Assembly: GCA_036832975.1 (NCBI GenBank)
Contig: DAITQM010000012.1
Location: 1 to 64,000, forward strand
Direction: 5' to 3'
From: DAITQM01 sp036832975
Lineage (GTDB): Bacteria; Pseudomonadota; Gammaproteobacteria; Xanthomonadales; Wenzhouxiangellaceae
DNA: 64,000 nt
Part shown: positions 25,545 to 33,852 of the stretch, in pieces
How positions within the stretch are numbered: position 1 is the first letter of the stretch
Layout: each line of letters begins with the position of its first letter
Program-made: the position numbers and the translations under genes
The notes under the pieces: model-generated
Told to the model about the DNA's origin: nothing
The model's input: the letters and a program-made list of their open reading frames with translations, nothing else
Databases searched by the model: none

Positions 25545-25706
25545 TCACGCTGCGCGGTCGATCGCCGCCGGGGTCAGGGCCACCCGGCGGGCCGCCGCCG
25601 GTTCGGAACATTCGGCGGCGCAGGCGGCGCGGCCACCGAGCAGCGTGAAATCCGCGGCGCCGCAACCGAACAGCAGCACGATCCAGGCGGCGCAGCCGGC
25701 GGCCAT
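25545..25706 (-). CDS. Possible small Cys-rich protein after the desaturase
   Basis: A 53-codon frame on the minus strand starts at ATG 25706, directly after the desaturase TAA (TAAATG), which suggests translational coupling. It begins MAAGCAAWIVLLFGCG, a hydrophobic stretch with a weak lipobox-like LLFGC, followed by a Cys/Ala-rich region (GGRAACAAECSEPAAARR). No family is recognised. In this GC-rich context the frame may be open by chance. Confidence 0.3.
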   Translation of the reverse strand: MAAGCAAWIVLLFGCGAADFTLLGGRAACAAECSEPAAARRVALTPAAIDRAA

Positions 25707-26777
25707 TTACCGGCAGCGAATGAGTCGATCGTCCCTGATAGCGTTGCCCCGCCACAGATCGGCGAGCGCCGGCCATAGCCCGGCGGCCGTCGATGCCAAG
25801 TACCAGCGGGGATCGTCCAGGCCGGCGGTCAGCCGCTGATGGGCTGTGGCCAGGTGGTGGTACGGCATGCCGGGAAAGAGGTGGTGGGTGGCGTGGAACC
25901 GCAAGCCGACCGGCGCCCACAATGGCGTCAGCCAGCGTCGCCCCGGGACATCGACCGAGTCGTGGAACTGCTCGATGATCCCCAGCGGCGTGGTGCGGTC
26001 GTGCCGGTAGCGGTGGGCGGCCAGCGTTCTTAGACCATTGAGGACAAAGATGCCGACCAACACGGCATACCAGCACCACAAAATCTTCCACGGCAGCCGG
26101 CCGGCGGCCATCGCGGCGAGCAGCGCCGCGCCCCAGACAAAAGCCGAGGTCTCCTGCCAGCGCCAATGCGGCTCGTCGCGTTCCGCCCGGCCGCGCCGAT
26201 AACGAAAATCGATGGTCAGCGACGAAGCCCGCTCCCAGTTGAAGCGGGCGAGGCGCGGACTGAGCCAGCCGAGCGGTGTCAACAGGACGAAACGGGCCAG
26301 GACCAGAAACGGCAAGACCAGACTCAACGCCAGATGGCCGATCGTCACCCAGTGCGGCAACCGGCCGAAAGCCAGGTACTCGCCGTCGCCCGCCGTCGCG
26401 TACACGCTCTGCTTGTGGTGATGGTTGTGCACACCGCTATAGGTAAACGACGGGGCGAGCAGGGGGATCCCGCAGAGCAGATTCCAGACGATCCGAAAAC
26501 CCGGCAGCGCCCCCGGGCGCAGGTGGGCCAGCTCATGGATGAAAATCACAGCCCGGTAGAGGGCCAGAACGGCGACCACCCACAACCCCGCCCATAACGC
26601 CCCGCCAAAAGGCAGCCGGATCAAACCGGCCAGCGCCGCCCAGCCGAGCGCAGCGTGAAACAAAAAATCGCTCCAGTAGATCCGCGGTTGGGGCGTAAAC
26701 AGATCGCGCACCAACTGCCGTGCCTGGACCAGGCGCGGGTCGGCGGGCGGTGCGGTTGTGGTCCTTTCGTCAGCCAT
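25707..26777 (-). CDS. Membrane fatty acid desaturase
   Basis: A 356-residue integral-membrane di-iron desaturase. The three His clusters are present: FIHELAHL, HNHHHK and FHATHHLFPGMPYHHL. Four to six hydrophobic segments surround them (for example FLFHAALGWAALAGLIRLPF). The enzyme would introduce double bonds into acyl chains or related lipids using O2, which shows that the organism meets oxygen. The ATG at 26777 follows ACAGACCTGTAAC with no strong SD. The neighbour gyrB is in the same orientation but has its own unit. Confidence 0.9.
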   Translation of the reverse strand: MADERTTTAPPADPRLVQARQLVRDLFTPQPRIYWSDFLFHAALGWAALAGLIRLPFGGALWAGLWVVAVLALYRAVIFIHELAHLRPGALPGFRIVWNLLCGIPLLAPSFTYSGVHNHHHKQSVYATAGDGEYLAFGRLPHWVTIGHLALSLVLPFLVLARFVLLTPLGWLSPRLARFNWERASSLTIDFRYRRGRAERDEPHWRWQETSAFVWGAALLAAMAAGRLPWKILWCWYAVLVGIFVLNGLRTLAAHRYRHDRTTPLGIIEQFHDSVDVPGRRWLTPLWAPVGLRFHATHHLFPGMPYHHLATAHQRLTAGLDDPRWYLASTAAGLWPALADLWRGNAIRDDRLIRCR

Positions 26778-26844
26778 GTTACAGGTCTGTTAGGTTTTTT
26801 ATCTAATTAAAGCGCGGCGCGATTGACTTTATAGCATAGTTTAA

Positions 26845-29262
26845 CTAAACATCGAGATTGGCGACATTGAGCGCGTTGCTCTCGATAAATTCGCGGCGCG
26901 GTTCGACTTCATCGCCCATCAGGGTGCTGAAGATCTGGTCGGCGGCGACGGCGTCCTCGATCGTCACTTGCAACAGGCGGCGCGTTTCGGGGTTGACCGT
27001 GGTCTCCCATAATTGTTCCGGGTTCATTTCGCCGAGGCCTTTGAAACGGGTGATCGTCAGGCCTTTGCGGCTTTCGCCGAGCAGCCAGTCCCAAACTTCG
27101 GAGAACGCCGTCACCTCCCGGCGCGCGCTGCCGCGGACGATATAAGCTCCGGTTTGCAACAGGCCGTGCAAGCGGCCGGCAAGATCGGCCAGCAGGCGGC
27201 CTTCGGGAGTTTCGAAAAAATCCAGCCCGATCGCATGATCGTACGCCAAGCCGTGTTGATGCTGGCGGAGCACCAGACGGCTCTCGTCGATCCACGCCTC
27301 GTAGCGGCTACGCTCGGGGTGTTGATTCAGGCGACCGGTCAACTCGGCCAGCCAATCGGCATCCGGTGCCGTGCCGCTGAAACCGCGGATATCGAGCAGT
27401 TGCCGCAAAAATTCCAGGTGGTAGCGGCGGCCCAGACGCTCGATCAACAACAACGCCGAATGGTACTGGCGCAGGAGTTGTTCGAGCGCCGGTCCGGCCA
27501 GCGCCGCGGACCCGGCCACGGCGGAAGCGGTCGATTCGGTGCCGGGGGCGAAATGCAATTCCGTGCCGTCGATCGCCCGCTTGAGCAGGAATTCGTCGAG
27601 TTCGGCCTGGTCTTTCAGATAATATTCGGCCTTGCCGGACTTGACCTTGTACAACGGCGGCTGGCTGATGTAAATATGGCCGCGTTCGATCAGTTCCCGC
27701 ATCTGGCGGTAGAAAAACGTCAGCAGCAGCGTCCGGATGTGCGAACCGTCGACATCGGCATCGGTCATGATGATGATGCGGTGGTAACGCAGGCGGTCGG
27801 GCTGGTATTCCTCCTTGCCGATCCCGCAACCCAGCGCCGTGATCAGCGTGCCGACCTCGGCGGAGGACAGCATCTTGTCGAAACGCGCTTTTTCGACATT
27901 GAGAATCTTGCCCTTGAGCGGCAGCACGGCCTGAAACCTGCGGTTGCGACCCTGCTTGGCCGAACCGCCGGCGGAATCGCCCTCGACGATGAACAGCTCG
28001 CTTTGCGCCGGATCTTTTTCCTGGCAATCGGCGAGCTTGCCCGGCAGACCGGCGATGTCCATGATGCCTTTGCGCCGCGTCATTTCGCGCGCCTTGCGCG
28101 CCGCTTCGCGGGCCCGCGCCGCCTCGATCACTTTCGAGACGATCGCCTTGGCTTCGGCGGGGTGTTCCAGAAGAAAGGTTTGCAGGAATTCGGCAACCGC
28201 CGATTCGACCGCCGGCCGGACTTCCGACGACACCAGTTTGTCTTTGGTCTGCGACGAAAACTTCGGGTCCGGCGCTTTGACCGAGAGCACGGCGATCATG
28301 CCTTCGCGGCAATCGTCACCGCCCAGCGTCACTTTGTGCTTCTTTAAAAACCCCTCGTTTTCGATGTACTGATGCAAGGTGCGGGTCAACGCCGCGCGGA
28401 AGCCGGCAAGATGCGTCCCGCCGTCGCGCTGCGGGATATTGTTGGTGTAACAGAACGTGCTTTCCTGGTAAGCGTCGGTCCAGCGCAATGCCGCCTCGAC
28501 GGTGATCGCCCCGACTTCGCTTTGAAAATAACACACGGTCGGATGCAACGGTGTCTTGCTGCGGCTCAAGAATTCGACGAACGAACGGATACCGCCCTCG
28601 AACTCGAAAACATCGCTTTTACCGCTGCGTTCGTCACTGAGTTCGATCCGGACACCGGAATTCAAAAACGACAGCTCGCGCAAACGGCTGGCCAAAAGAT
28701 CGTAGTGGAATTCGGTATCGCTGAAAATCGTCCGGCTCGGCAAGAAGCGGATTTCCGTGCCCGTCCCATCGGCCTCGGCGGCCGGGCGGAGCGGCGCCTG
28801 TGGTTCGCCCAGCCGGTAATGCTGGACCCAAAGGTGGCCCTGACGGCGGATTTTGAGGTCGAGCTGTTCCGACAGGGCGTTGACCACCGAGACCCCGACG
28901 CCGTGTAACCCGCCGGACACTTTGTAGGAGTGGGTATCGAACTTGCCGCCGGCGTGGAGCACCGTCATGATGACTTCCGCCGCCGAACGCCCCTCCTCGG
29001 GATGGAGATCGACCGGGATACCGCGGCCGTTGTCGGTGACCGTGACCGCGCCGTCGCCGTGAATCACCACCTGAATCCGGTCGCAATGGCCAGCGAGGGC
29101 CTCGTCGATCGAGTTATCGACGACTTCGAAGACCATATGGTGCAGGCCGGTGCCGTCATCGGTATCGCCGATGTACATACCGGGGCGTTTACGGACCGCA
29201 TCCAGGCCTTTCAGAACCTTGATGTCGGTCGATTCATAGTGACTCGGGGGTTTGGGTGTCAT
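26845..29262 (-). CDS. gyrB: DNA gyrase subunit B
   Basis: ATPase subunit of DNA gyrase, 805 residues, the long Gram-negative form with an insertion in the Toprim part. GHKL ATPase: EVVDNSIDEALAGHCD, DNGRGIPVD and GGLHGVGVSVVNAL. Toprim: IVEGDSAGGSAKQGRNR and MTDADVDGSHIRTLLL. The C-terminus KGLGEMNPEQLWETTVNPE is canonical. It is the last gene of dnaA-dnaN-recF-gyrB, transcribed away from the origin. An ATG at 29262 gives the usual N-terminus with YGSTDIKVLKGLDAVRKRP-like sequence (here YESTDIKVLKG). Confidence 0.98.
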   Translation of the reverse strand: MTPKPPSHYESTDIKVLKGLDAVRKRPGMYIGDTDDGTGLHHMVFEVVDNSIDEALAGHCDRIQVVIHGDGAVTVTDNGRGIPVDLHPEEGRSAAEVIMTVLHAGGKFDTHSYKVSGGLHGVGVSVVNALSEQLDLKIRRQGHLWVQHYRLGEPQAPLRPAAEADGTGTEIRFLPSRTIFSDTEFHYDLLASRLRELSFLNSGVRIELSDERSGKSDVFEFEGGIRSFVEFLSRSKTPLHPTVCYFQSEVGAITVEAALRWTDAYQESTFCYTNNIPQRDGGTHLAGFRAALTRTLHQYIENEGFLKKHKVTLGGDDCREGMIAVLSVKAPDPKFSSQTKDKLVSSEVRPAVESAVAEFLQTFLLEHPAEAKAIVSKVIEAARAREAARKAREMTRRKGIMDIAGLPGKLADCQEKDPAQSELFIVEGDSAGGSAKQGRNRRFQAVLPLKGKILNVEKARFDKMLSSAEVGTLITALGCGIGKEEYQPDRLRYHRIIIMTDADVDGSHIRTLLLTFFYRQMRELIERGHIYISQPPLYKVKSGKAEYYLKDQAELDEFLLKRAIDGTELHFAPGTESTASAVAGSAALAGPALEQLLRQYHSALLLIERLGRRYHLEFLRQLLDIRGFSGTAPDADWLAELTGRLNQHPERSRYEAWIDESRLVLRQHQHGLAYDHAIGLDFFETPEGRLLADLAGRLHGLLQTGAYIVRGSARREVTAFSEVWDWLLGESRKGLTITRFKGLGEMNPEQLWETTVNPETRRLLQVTIEDAVAADQIFSTLMGDEVEPRREFIESNALNVANLDV

Positions 29263-29378
29263 CGCCGGAAGGGGCTGTCAAAAAAAGTCTCGACCGTCCT
29301 GCCCCCGGCCGATCGGAGATCGCCGGCGAGCGGGCGTGGCGGATCGGGTCACAAGTCGCCTCGAAACGAGACGACGAA

Positions 29379-30458
29379 TTATACCACCCGTTGCACCCGT
29401 CCTTGTTCCACGTGAAACCGGGCGTGCTCACCGAGTGCGTCATCCAGTGCGGCGGGCCAGTCCGCCGCGGTCAGCCAGAACTGCAAGCCACTGCCTTTGA
29501 GCCAGGTGAGGATCCGCTCCTGGTGAGCCCGATCCAACTCGGCCAGCGGGTCGTCGATGAGCACCAGTGGGGGGTAAGCGCAGCGCTTTCGCCACAACTC
29601 AAGCTGGGTGAGCAGCAGCAGTAAGGCCGCCAATTTCTGTTGGCCACGAGACAATTCATTGTGGGCCGGGTGCGGACCGGACAAAATCGCCAGCTCATCG
29701 CGGTGCGCCCCCTGGCGGAGATGGCCATAACGTCGATCGCGGTCGCGACCGGAACGGAGCGCCTCAATGACCGAACCATTCTCCGGCCAACCGCGGCGGA
29801 GCGCCAGGTGCAGCCCGGATAGCCCTGGAGCGATGTGTTGGACCAGGTGGAGCAGCGCCGCCGCCAGGCATTCGACATACGCGGCCCGCGATGCATGCAG
29901 CCGCTCGGCCAGCGGCGCCAATGCCTGGGCCAGGCTGTCGAGCGTCCGCTCCTGACTGCCGGTCCGCAGGGCGTGGTTGTATTGACGCAAGGCCCGCTCG
30001 TGTTGCTGCCACAGCCCGAGAAAATCCGGTTCCACGTGGAACAGTCCCCAATCGAGATAACGCCGCCGGAGGCGGGGGCCACCGCTGATCAGCAAGTGCA
30101 GGTCGGGTTCGATCACCGCCAGCGGTAGATGCTGGGACAATTCAACAAGCTGGCGGCACTCGTGGCCATCGAGGCGGGCTTTCCAGCCCGCCGGGGTGCG
30201 TTCCAGACCGAGCCTGACACGGCCGCGTGGACTTTCGCGTTCAATCACCACACGAAAACCAGGGGCGCCGTGGGTAATGCAGTCGGCGGCCCGGTGGGTG
30301 CGAAAGGAGCGGCCCCGACCGAGTAGTGCGATGGCCTCGATGAGACTGGTCTTGCCGGCCCCGTTCGGACCGAGCAGCAGATTGGCACCAGTGCCGGGTG
30401 TCAGGTCCAGAGGTTGAAGATTACGGAAGGAATCGATTCGTAAACGGCGGATAGCCAT
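29379..30458 (-). CDS. recF: DNA replication and repair protein RecF
   Basis: An SMC-like ATPase of 359 residues that helps load RecA at gaps (RecFOR). Walker A is GPNGAGKTSLIEA at about residue 30, the signature is LSRGQQKLAALLLLL, and Walker B is VLIDDPLAELD near the C-terminus. Standard gene order with dnaN upstream and gyrB downstream. The 116-bp gap to gyrB contains no obvious terminator. Confidence 0.97.
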   Translation of the reverse strand: MAIRRLRIDSFRNLQPLDLTPGTGANLLLGPNGAGKTSLIEAIALLGRGRSFRTHRAADCITHGAPGFRVVIERESPRGRVRLGLERTPAGWKARLDGHECRQLVELSQHLPLAVIEPDLHLLISGGPRLRRRYLDWGLFHVEPDFLGLWQQHERALRQYNHALRTGSQERTLDSLAQALAPLAERLHASRAAYVECLAAALLHLVQHIAPGLSGLHLALRRGWPENGSVIEALRSGRDRDRRYGHLRQGAHRDELAILSGPHPAHNELSRGQQKLAALLLLLTQLELWRKRCAYPPLVLIDDPLAELDRAHQERILTWLKGSGLQFWLTAADWPAALDDALGEHARFHVEQGRVQRVV

Positions 30459-30501
30459 GCCCGTGGGGTAAGTCGCCGCCGCGCAACGTCGGCGGCCGGG
30501 G

Positions 30502-31602
30502 TTAGAGTTTAAGTGGCATAATCACGTGTCGGGTCTGCTCGCTGCCGCTTTCGGTTAACAGGCAACTGCTGTTAGCGTCACGTAACGCGATTTGTACCAT
30601 ATTGCCTTCGAGGGCCTGCAGCGCGTCCATCAGATAAATCACATTGAATCCGACCGAGAGCTTGTCCAGCGCGTGGTCGGCCTCGATTTCGTCCACGGCT
30701 TCTTCATGCTGCGGGTTGTGCGCGATAATCCGGATGCTTCCTGGCGAAAAATCCATTCGAACCCCGCGATATTTCTCGTTCGACAAAATCGAGGCGCGGT
30801 AGAGCGCATCGTGCAGCACCCGCCGGTCGGCCTGGATCAGCTTGTCGTTGCCGAGGGGCAATACCGCTTCGTAATCGGGATAACGGGCATCGATCAGCTT
30901 GCTGGTCAACACTAGGTGATTTTTGACCAGGTGTAGATGGTTTTTGGCAACCCCGAGTTGAACCTCGCCGTCCCCGCCGTCGAGCATGCGTTGAATCTCG
31001 ATGACCGCCTTGCGCGGCACGATCGCTTGGCTTAAATCGCCGGTGAAACGCGCGTCGGACAGATCCGAAATCACCATCCGGTGGCCATCGGTGGCCACGG
31101 CGCGCAGCCGCCCTTCGCCCAGTTCGAGCAACAAGCCGTTCAGGTAATAGCGGACGTCCTGGTGGCCCATCGCGAAAGCGGATCGTTCGAGCAATGCCCG
31201 CAGATCGCGATCCGGCAGATTCCAATCATGGAGTTCCTCGACTTGAATGGGGGAAGGAAACTCGTCCGCCGGCAGCGTGCTCAAGGTGAACCGGCTGCGT
31301 CCGCACGAAGCCGTCAGCCGGTCGTCTTCGAAGGCCATTTTGATGGTCGAACCTTCAGGCAGGGCACGACAGATATCGAACAGCTTACGTGCCGGGACCG
31401 TCGTAATACCGGTTTTATCGACCTGCGCCGGCAAGCGGGCGGTCATCTCGAGCTCCATATCGGTCGCCGTCAAGATCAACTGGTCTTTTTCGACGCGCAG
31501 CAGAAAATTGGCCAATACGGCAAGGGTTTGTTTCCGTTCAACCACCCCGACGAGCAAATTGAGCGCCGGCAGAATAATGTCGTGATCGACCTGGATTTTC
31601 AT
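30502..31602 (-). CDS. dnaN: DNA polymerase III beta sliding clamp
   Basis: A 366-residue processivity clamp, usual length. Three repeated clamp domains follow each other: the first from MKIQVDHDIILPALNLLVGVVERKQTL, the last ending ESGSEQTRHVIMPLKL, where the C-terminal MPL pattern is typical of DnaN. The upstream 250 bp to dnaA hold the candidate origin. Recruits Pol III and other clamp-binding proteins. Confidence 0.98.
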   Translation of the reverse strand: MKIQVDHDIILPALNLLVGVVERKQTLAVLANFLLRVEKDQLILTATDMELEMTARLPAQVDKTGITTVPARKLFDICRALPEGSTIKMAFEDDRLTASCGRSRFTLSTLPADEFPSPIQVEELHDWNLPDRDLRALLERSAFAMGHQDVRYYLNGLLLELGEGRLRAVATDGHRMVISDLSDARFTGDLSQAIVPRKAVIEIQRMLDGGDGEVQLGVAKNHLHLVKNHLVLTSKLIDARYPDYEAVLPLGNDKLIQADRRVLHDALYRASILSNEKYRGVRMDFSPGSIRIIAHNPQHEEAVDEIEADHALDKLSVGFNVIYLMDALQALEGNMVQIALRDANSSCLLTESGSEQTRHVIMPLKL

Positions 31603-31851
31603 TATTGATAACCTCTTAAATCAATACACAATAGTAATAAGCAACCGGCACACATTGAGTAAGAATCAATTTTTTAATAAAATCAAATAGTTATTGTTCA
31701 TTACGTCGATGAAATACACGGTGCGCAAGCCGTACGGTGGTTGTGGATAACGGGTTGATCGTCGAGATGATGGTCGGGTTGAAGGTTAGACGCGGTCATT
31801 TTATCCACAAACTCTCTACTGCGAAAAGAGCAACACGTCCACCGGGTGGGT
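31603..31851. other. Candidate replication origin (oriC) between dnaN and dnaA
   Basis: Two perfect 9-mer DnaA boxes: TGTGGATAA at 31742-31750 (minus-oriented) and TTATCCACA at 31801-31809. Next to them, 31612-31710 is markedly AT-rich in an otherwise GC-rich region, with runs such as ATTTTTTAATAAAATCAAATAG, suitable as an unwinding element. It also must carry the dnaN promoter. The dnaA-rpmH gap has no perfect DnaA box. Confidence 0.65.
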
Positions 31852-33150
31852 CTACCCGGTCAGTTCACGGAGCAGGCGGGCGTGATCCTCGCGAATCGCG
31901 GCGTCGCTGTTACACAAACGGTTTATGGTCCGGCAAGCGTGCAGTACGGTCGTGTGGTCGCGACCGCCGAACGCTTCCCCGATTTCCGGCAGACTGTGTC
32001 GGGTCAGCTCCTTGACCAGGGTCATCGCCATTTGCCGGGGACGCGCCACCGATCGCGTCCGGCGTTTGGATAAAAGATCGATGACTCGGAGTTGGTAATA
32101 GCCGGCGACGACTTTTTGAATCTGCTCGACCGTGACGGTCCGTTCATGGACCGCCAGCAAGTCACGCAAGGCCTCACGGGCATAGTTGACGTCCAGTGGG
32201 CGACCGCTGAAGCGGGCGTTGGCGATCAGCGAATTGAGCGCCCCTTCGAGTTCCCGGACATTGGTTTTGACCGCCGTGGCCACCAACTCGGCGACTGCCA
32301 GCGGTAAATTGACGCTGCGTTCGGCGGCCTTGGTCAGCAAGATCGCCACGCGAGTTTCGTAATCGGGTGGTTCGACCGCCACCACCAAGCCCCAGCCGAA
32401 ACGGGATCGGAGCCGGGCTTCGATCCCTTCGATTTCTTTCGGATACCGGTCGCAGGTCAAGATGATCTGCTGGCGGCCTTCGAGCAGGGCGTTGAAGGTA
32501 TGGAAAAACTCCTCCTGCGAGCGATCCTTCTTGGAAAAGAACTGGATGTCGTCGATCAACAGCGCATCCATCGAGCGGTACCATTGTTTGAAACGGTCAA
32601 TCGAATCGCGCCTTAAAGCCTGGATCATGTCGTTGACGAAGCGTTCGGCGTGCAGGTACAACACCCGCATCGCAGGAAACTGCGCGACCAGCTCATGGCC
32701 GACGGCATGCAGTAGGTGAGTCTTGCCGAGCCCGGTCCCGCCGTAGATCAAAAAAGGGTTGTTGCCGGGATCACCCGGCTTTTGCGCCACCAGGCGGGCC
32801 GCCGCGTGGGCCATTTCGTTGGATTTGCCCTGGACGAAATTGCGGAAATAGAACCGTTCGTCCAGCCCGTGGGCGATACTGCTCGCTTGCCGCTCGCTGT
32901 CCGGCACGACCGGCTGCAAGACGACGCGAACCGATCCCGAGCCGGGCTGCAAAGCGTTGAGCGCTTCACCGAGCAGCGCGGCGTAACGCTCGTTGACTTG
33001 TTCGCGGACGAACTCGTTCGGGGCGATCAATAACCACTGTCCGCCGTGCTCATCGAGGCGAAGCGGACGCAGCCAGGTTTCGATGTCGCGCGGCGGAACC
33101 TGGCGCTCAAGCCGGGCCAGGCAGCGATTCCAGATTTCTTTCAAGCTCAT
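31852..33150 (-). CDS. dnaA: Chromosomal replication initiator DnaA
   Basis: A 432-residue initiator. Domain I begins LKEIWNRCLARLER, and the AAA+ domain has Walker A GGTGLGKTHLLHAVG and Walker B ALLIDDIQFF. The DNA-binding helix-turn-helix ends with GEAFGGRDHTTVLHACRTI. The ATG at 33150 was chosen because it gives the family-typical N-terminus (MSLKEIWN). In-frame starts at 33162 (ATG) and 33183 (GTG) are alternatives. It is transcribed leftward, divergent from rpmH, and probably self-regulated. Confidence 0.96.
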   Translation of the reverse strand: MSLKEIWNRCLARLERQVPPRDIETWLRPLRLDEHGGQWLLIAPNEFVREQVNERYAALLGEALNALQPGSGSVRVVLQPVVPDSERQASSIAHGLDERFYFRNFVQGKSNEMAHAAARLVAQKPGDPGNNPFLIYGGTGLGKTHLLHAVGHELVAQFPAMRVLYLHAERFVNDMIQALRRDSIDRFKQWYRSMDALLIDDIQFFSKKDRSQEEFFHTFNALLEGRQQIILTCDRYPKEIEGIEARLRSRFGWGLVVAVEPPDYETRVAILLTKAAERSVNLPLAVAELVATAVKTNVRELEGALNSLIANARFSGRPLDVNYAREALRDLLAVHERTVTVEQIQKVVAGYYQLRVIDLLSKRRTRSVARPRQMAMTLVKELTRHSLPEIGEAFGGRDHTTVLHACRTINRLCNSDAAIREDHARLLRELTG

Positions 33151-33236
33151 GGCTCCATTCATTTCACCCGGGATGTTTTTCACCAGAGGGTTTGACCGGA
33201 TGGTTTGATCCCGGGGCCGAGTTCATCCCCGGGCCG

Positions 33237-33266
33237 TTGACCCGGCGGGCACCGGCAGATTATCAT
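33237..33266 (+). promoter_or_regulatory. Predicted sigma-70 promoter of rpmH, overlapping a possible dnaA promoter
   Basis: TTGACC (33237-33242) and TATCAT (33261-33266) are separated by 18 bp, placing the start about 32 nt before the rpmH ATG. On the opposite strand GATAAT (33264-33259) could serve as the -10 of dnaA, so the two divergent promoters would overlap. A CCCGGGG / CCCCGGG hairpin lies at 33210-33233. Confidence 0.5.
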
Positions 33267-33304
33267 GTCGAGTTCATTCGCCGCAGTGTATCGAAAAGAT
33301 CGTC

Positions 33305-33439
33305 ATGAAACGGACCTATCAACCCAGTAAGCTGAAACGGGCGCGGAGACACGGTTTCCGGGCGCGCATGGCCACCCGCGGAGGCCGCCAAGTGTTGTCC
33401 GCCCGGCGGGCGCGGGGCCGAAAGCGGCTGACCCCGTAG
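33305..33439 (+). CDS. rpmH: 50S ribosomal protein L34
   Basis: A 44-residue, strongly basic ribosomal protein. It begins MKRTYQPSKLKRARRHGF and ends RARGRKRLTP. All diagnostic parts (KRTYQPS, HGFRARM, GRQVL, RR) are present. First gene of the rightward rpmH-rnpA-yidC-mnmE set; rnpA starts 5 bp after its stop. Confidence 0.96.
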   Translation: MKRTYQPSKLKRARRHGFRARMATRGGRQVLSARRARGRKRLTP

Positions 33440-33444
33440 GGTTA

Positions 33445-33852
33445 GTGCACCCTCCGCCGGCCGCGGAAGCGGCGCCAGGTGCGCGGTTTCCCCGGTGCTC
33501 GCGATTGCTCAAGGCGGGTGAATTCAAGGCCATTTTACGCCGTCCGCTGACCGCCAGCGACCCGCTGTTTCGCGTCTGCGCCCATGGCGCGACCGAGCAG
33601 TCACGTTTGGGAATCACCGTCAGCCGGAAGTGCGCCACGCGGGCCGTCGATCGGAATCGGATCAAACGCCACGTCCGCGAAGCGTTTCGCCAACTCAAGA
33701 CCGAACTCGACGCCGGGTGCGGTGTGGACGTCATCGTGATCGCCCGCCCGGAAGCCCGGCTGGCGAGCGCCGCGGAGCTGCGCCAAGCGATTGAGCGCCT
33801 GCTGCGGCGGATTAAAACGCGGATCGGCGACCAGAAGACGGAAAAAGTTTAA
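33445..33852 (+). CDS. rnpA: Ribonuclease P protein component
   Basis: A 135-residue basic protein that assists the catalytic RNA in tRNA 5' maturation. The signature RNRIKRHVREAFR is intact, preceded by GITVSRKCATRAVD. The GTG at 33445 gives a proline-rich leader of about 15 residues before the conserved fold (RFPRCSRLLKAGEFKAIL); a later start is possible. It overlaps the yidC start by one base (TAATG). The usual small gene yidD between rnpA and yidC is missing. Confidence 0.93.
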   Translation: MHPPPAAEAAPGARFPRCSRLLKAGEFKAILRRPLTASDPLFRVCAHGATEQSRLGITVSRKCATRAVDRNRIKRHVREAFRQLKTELDAGCGVDVIVIARPEARLASAAELRQAIERLLRRIKTRIGDQKTEKV

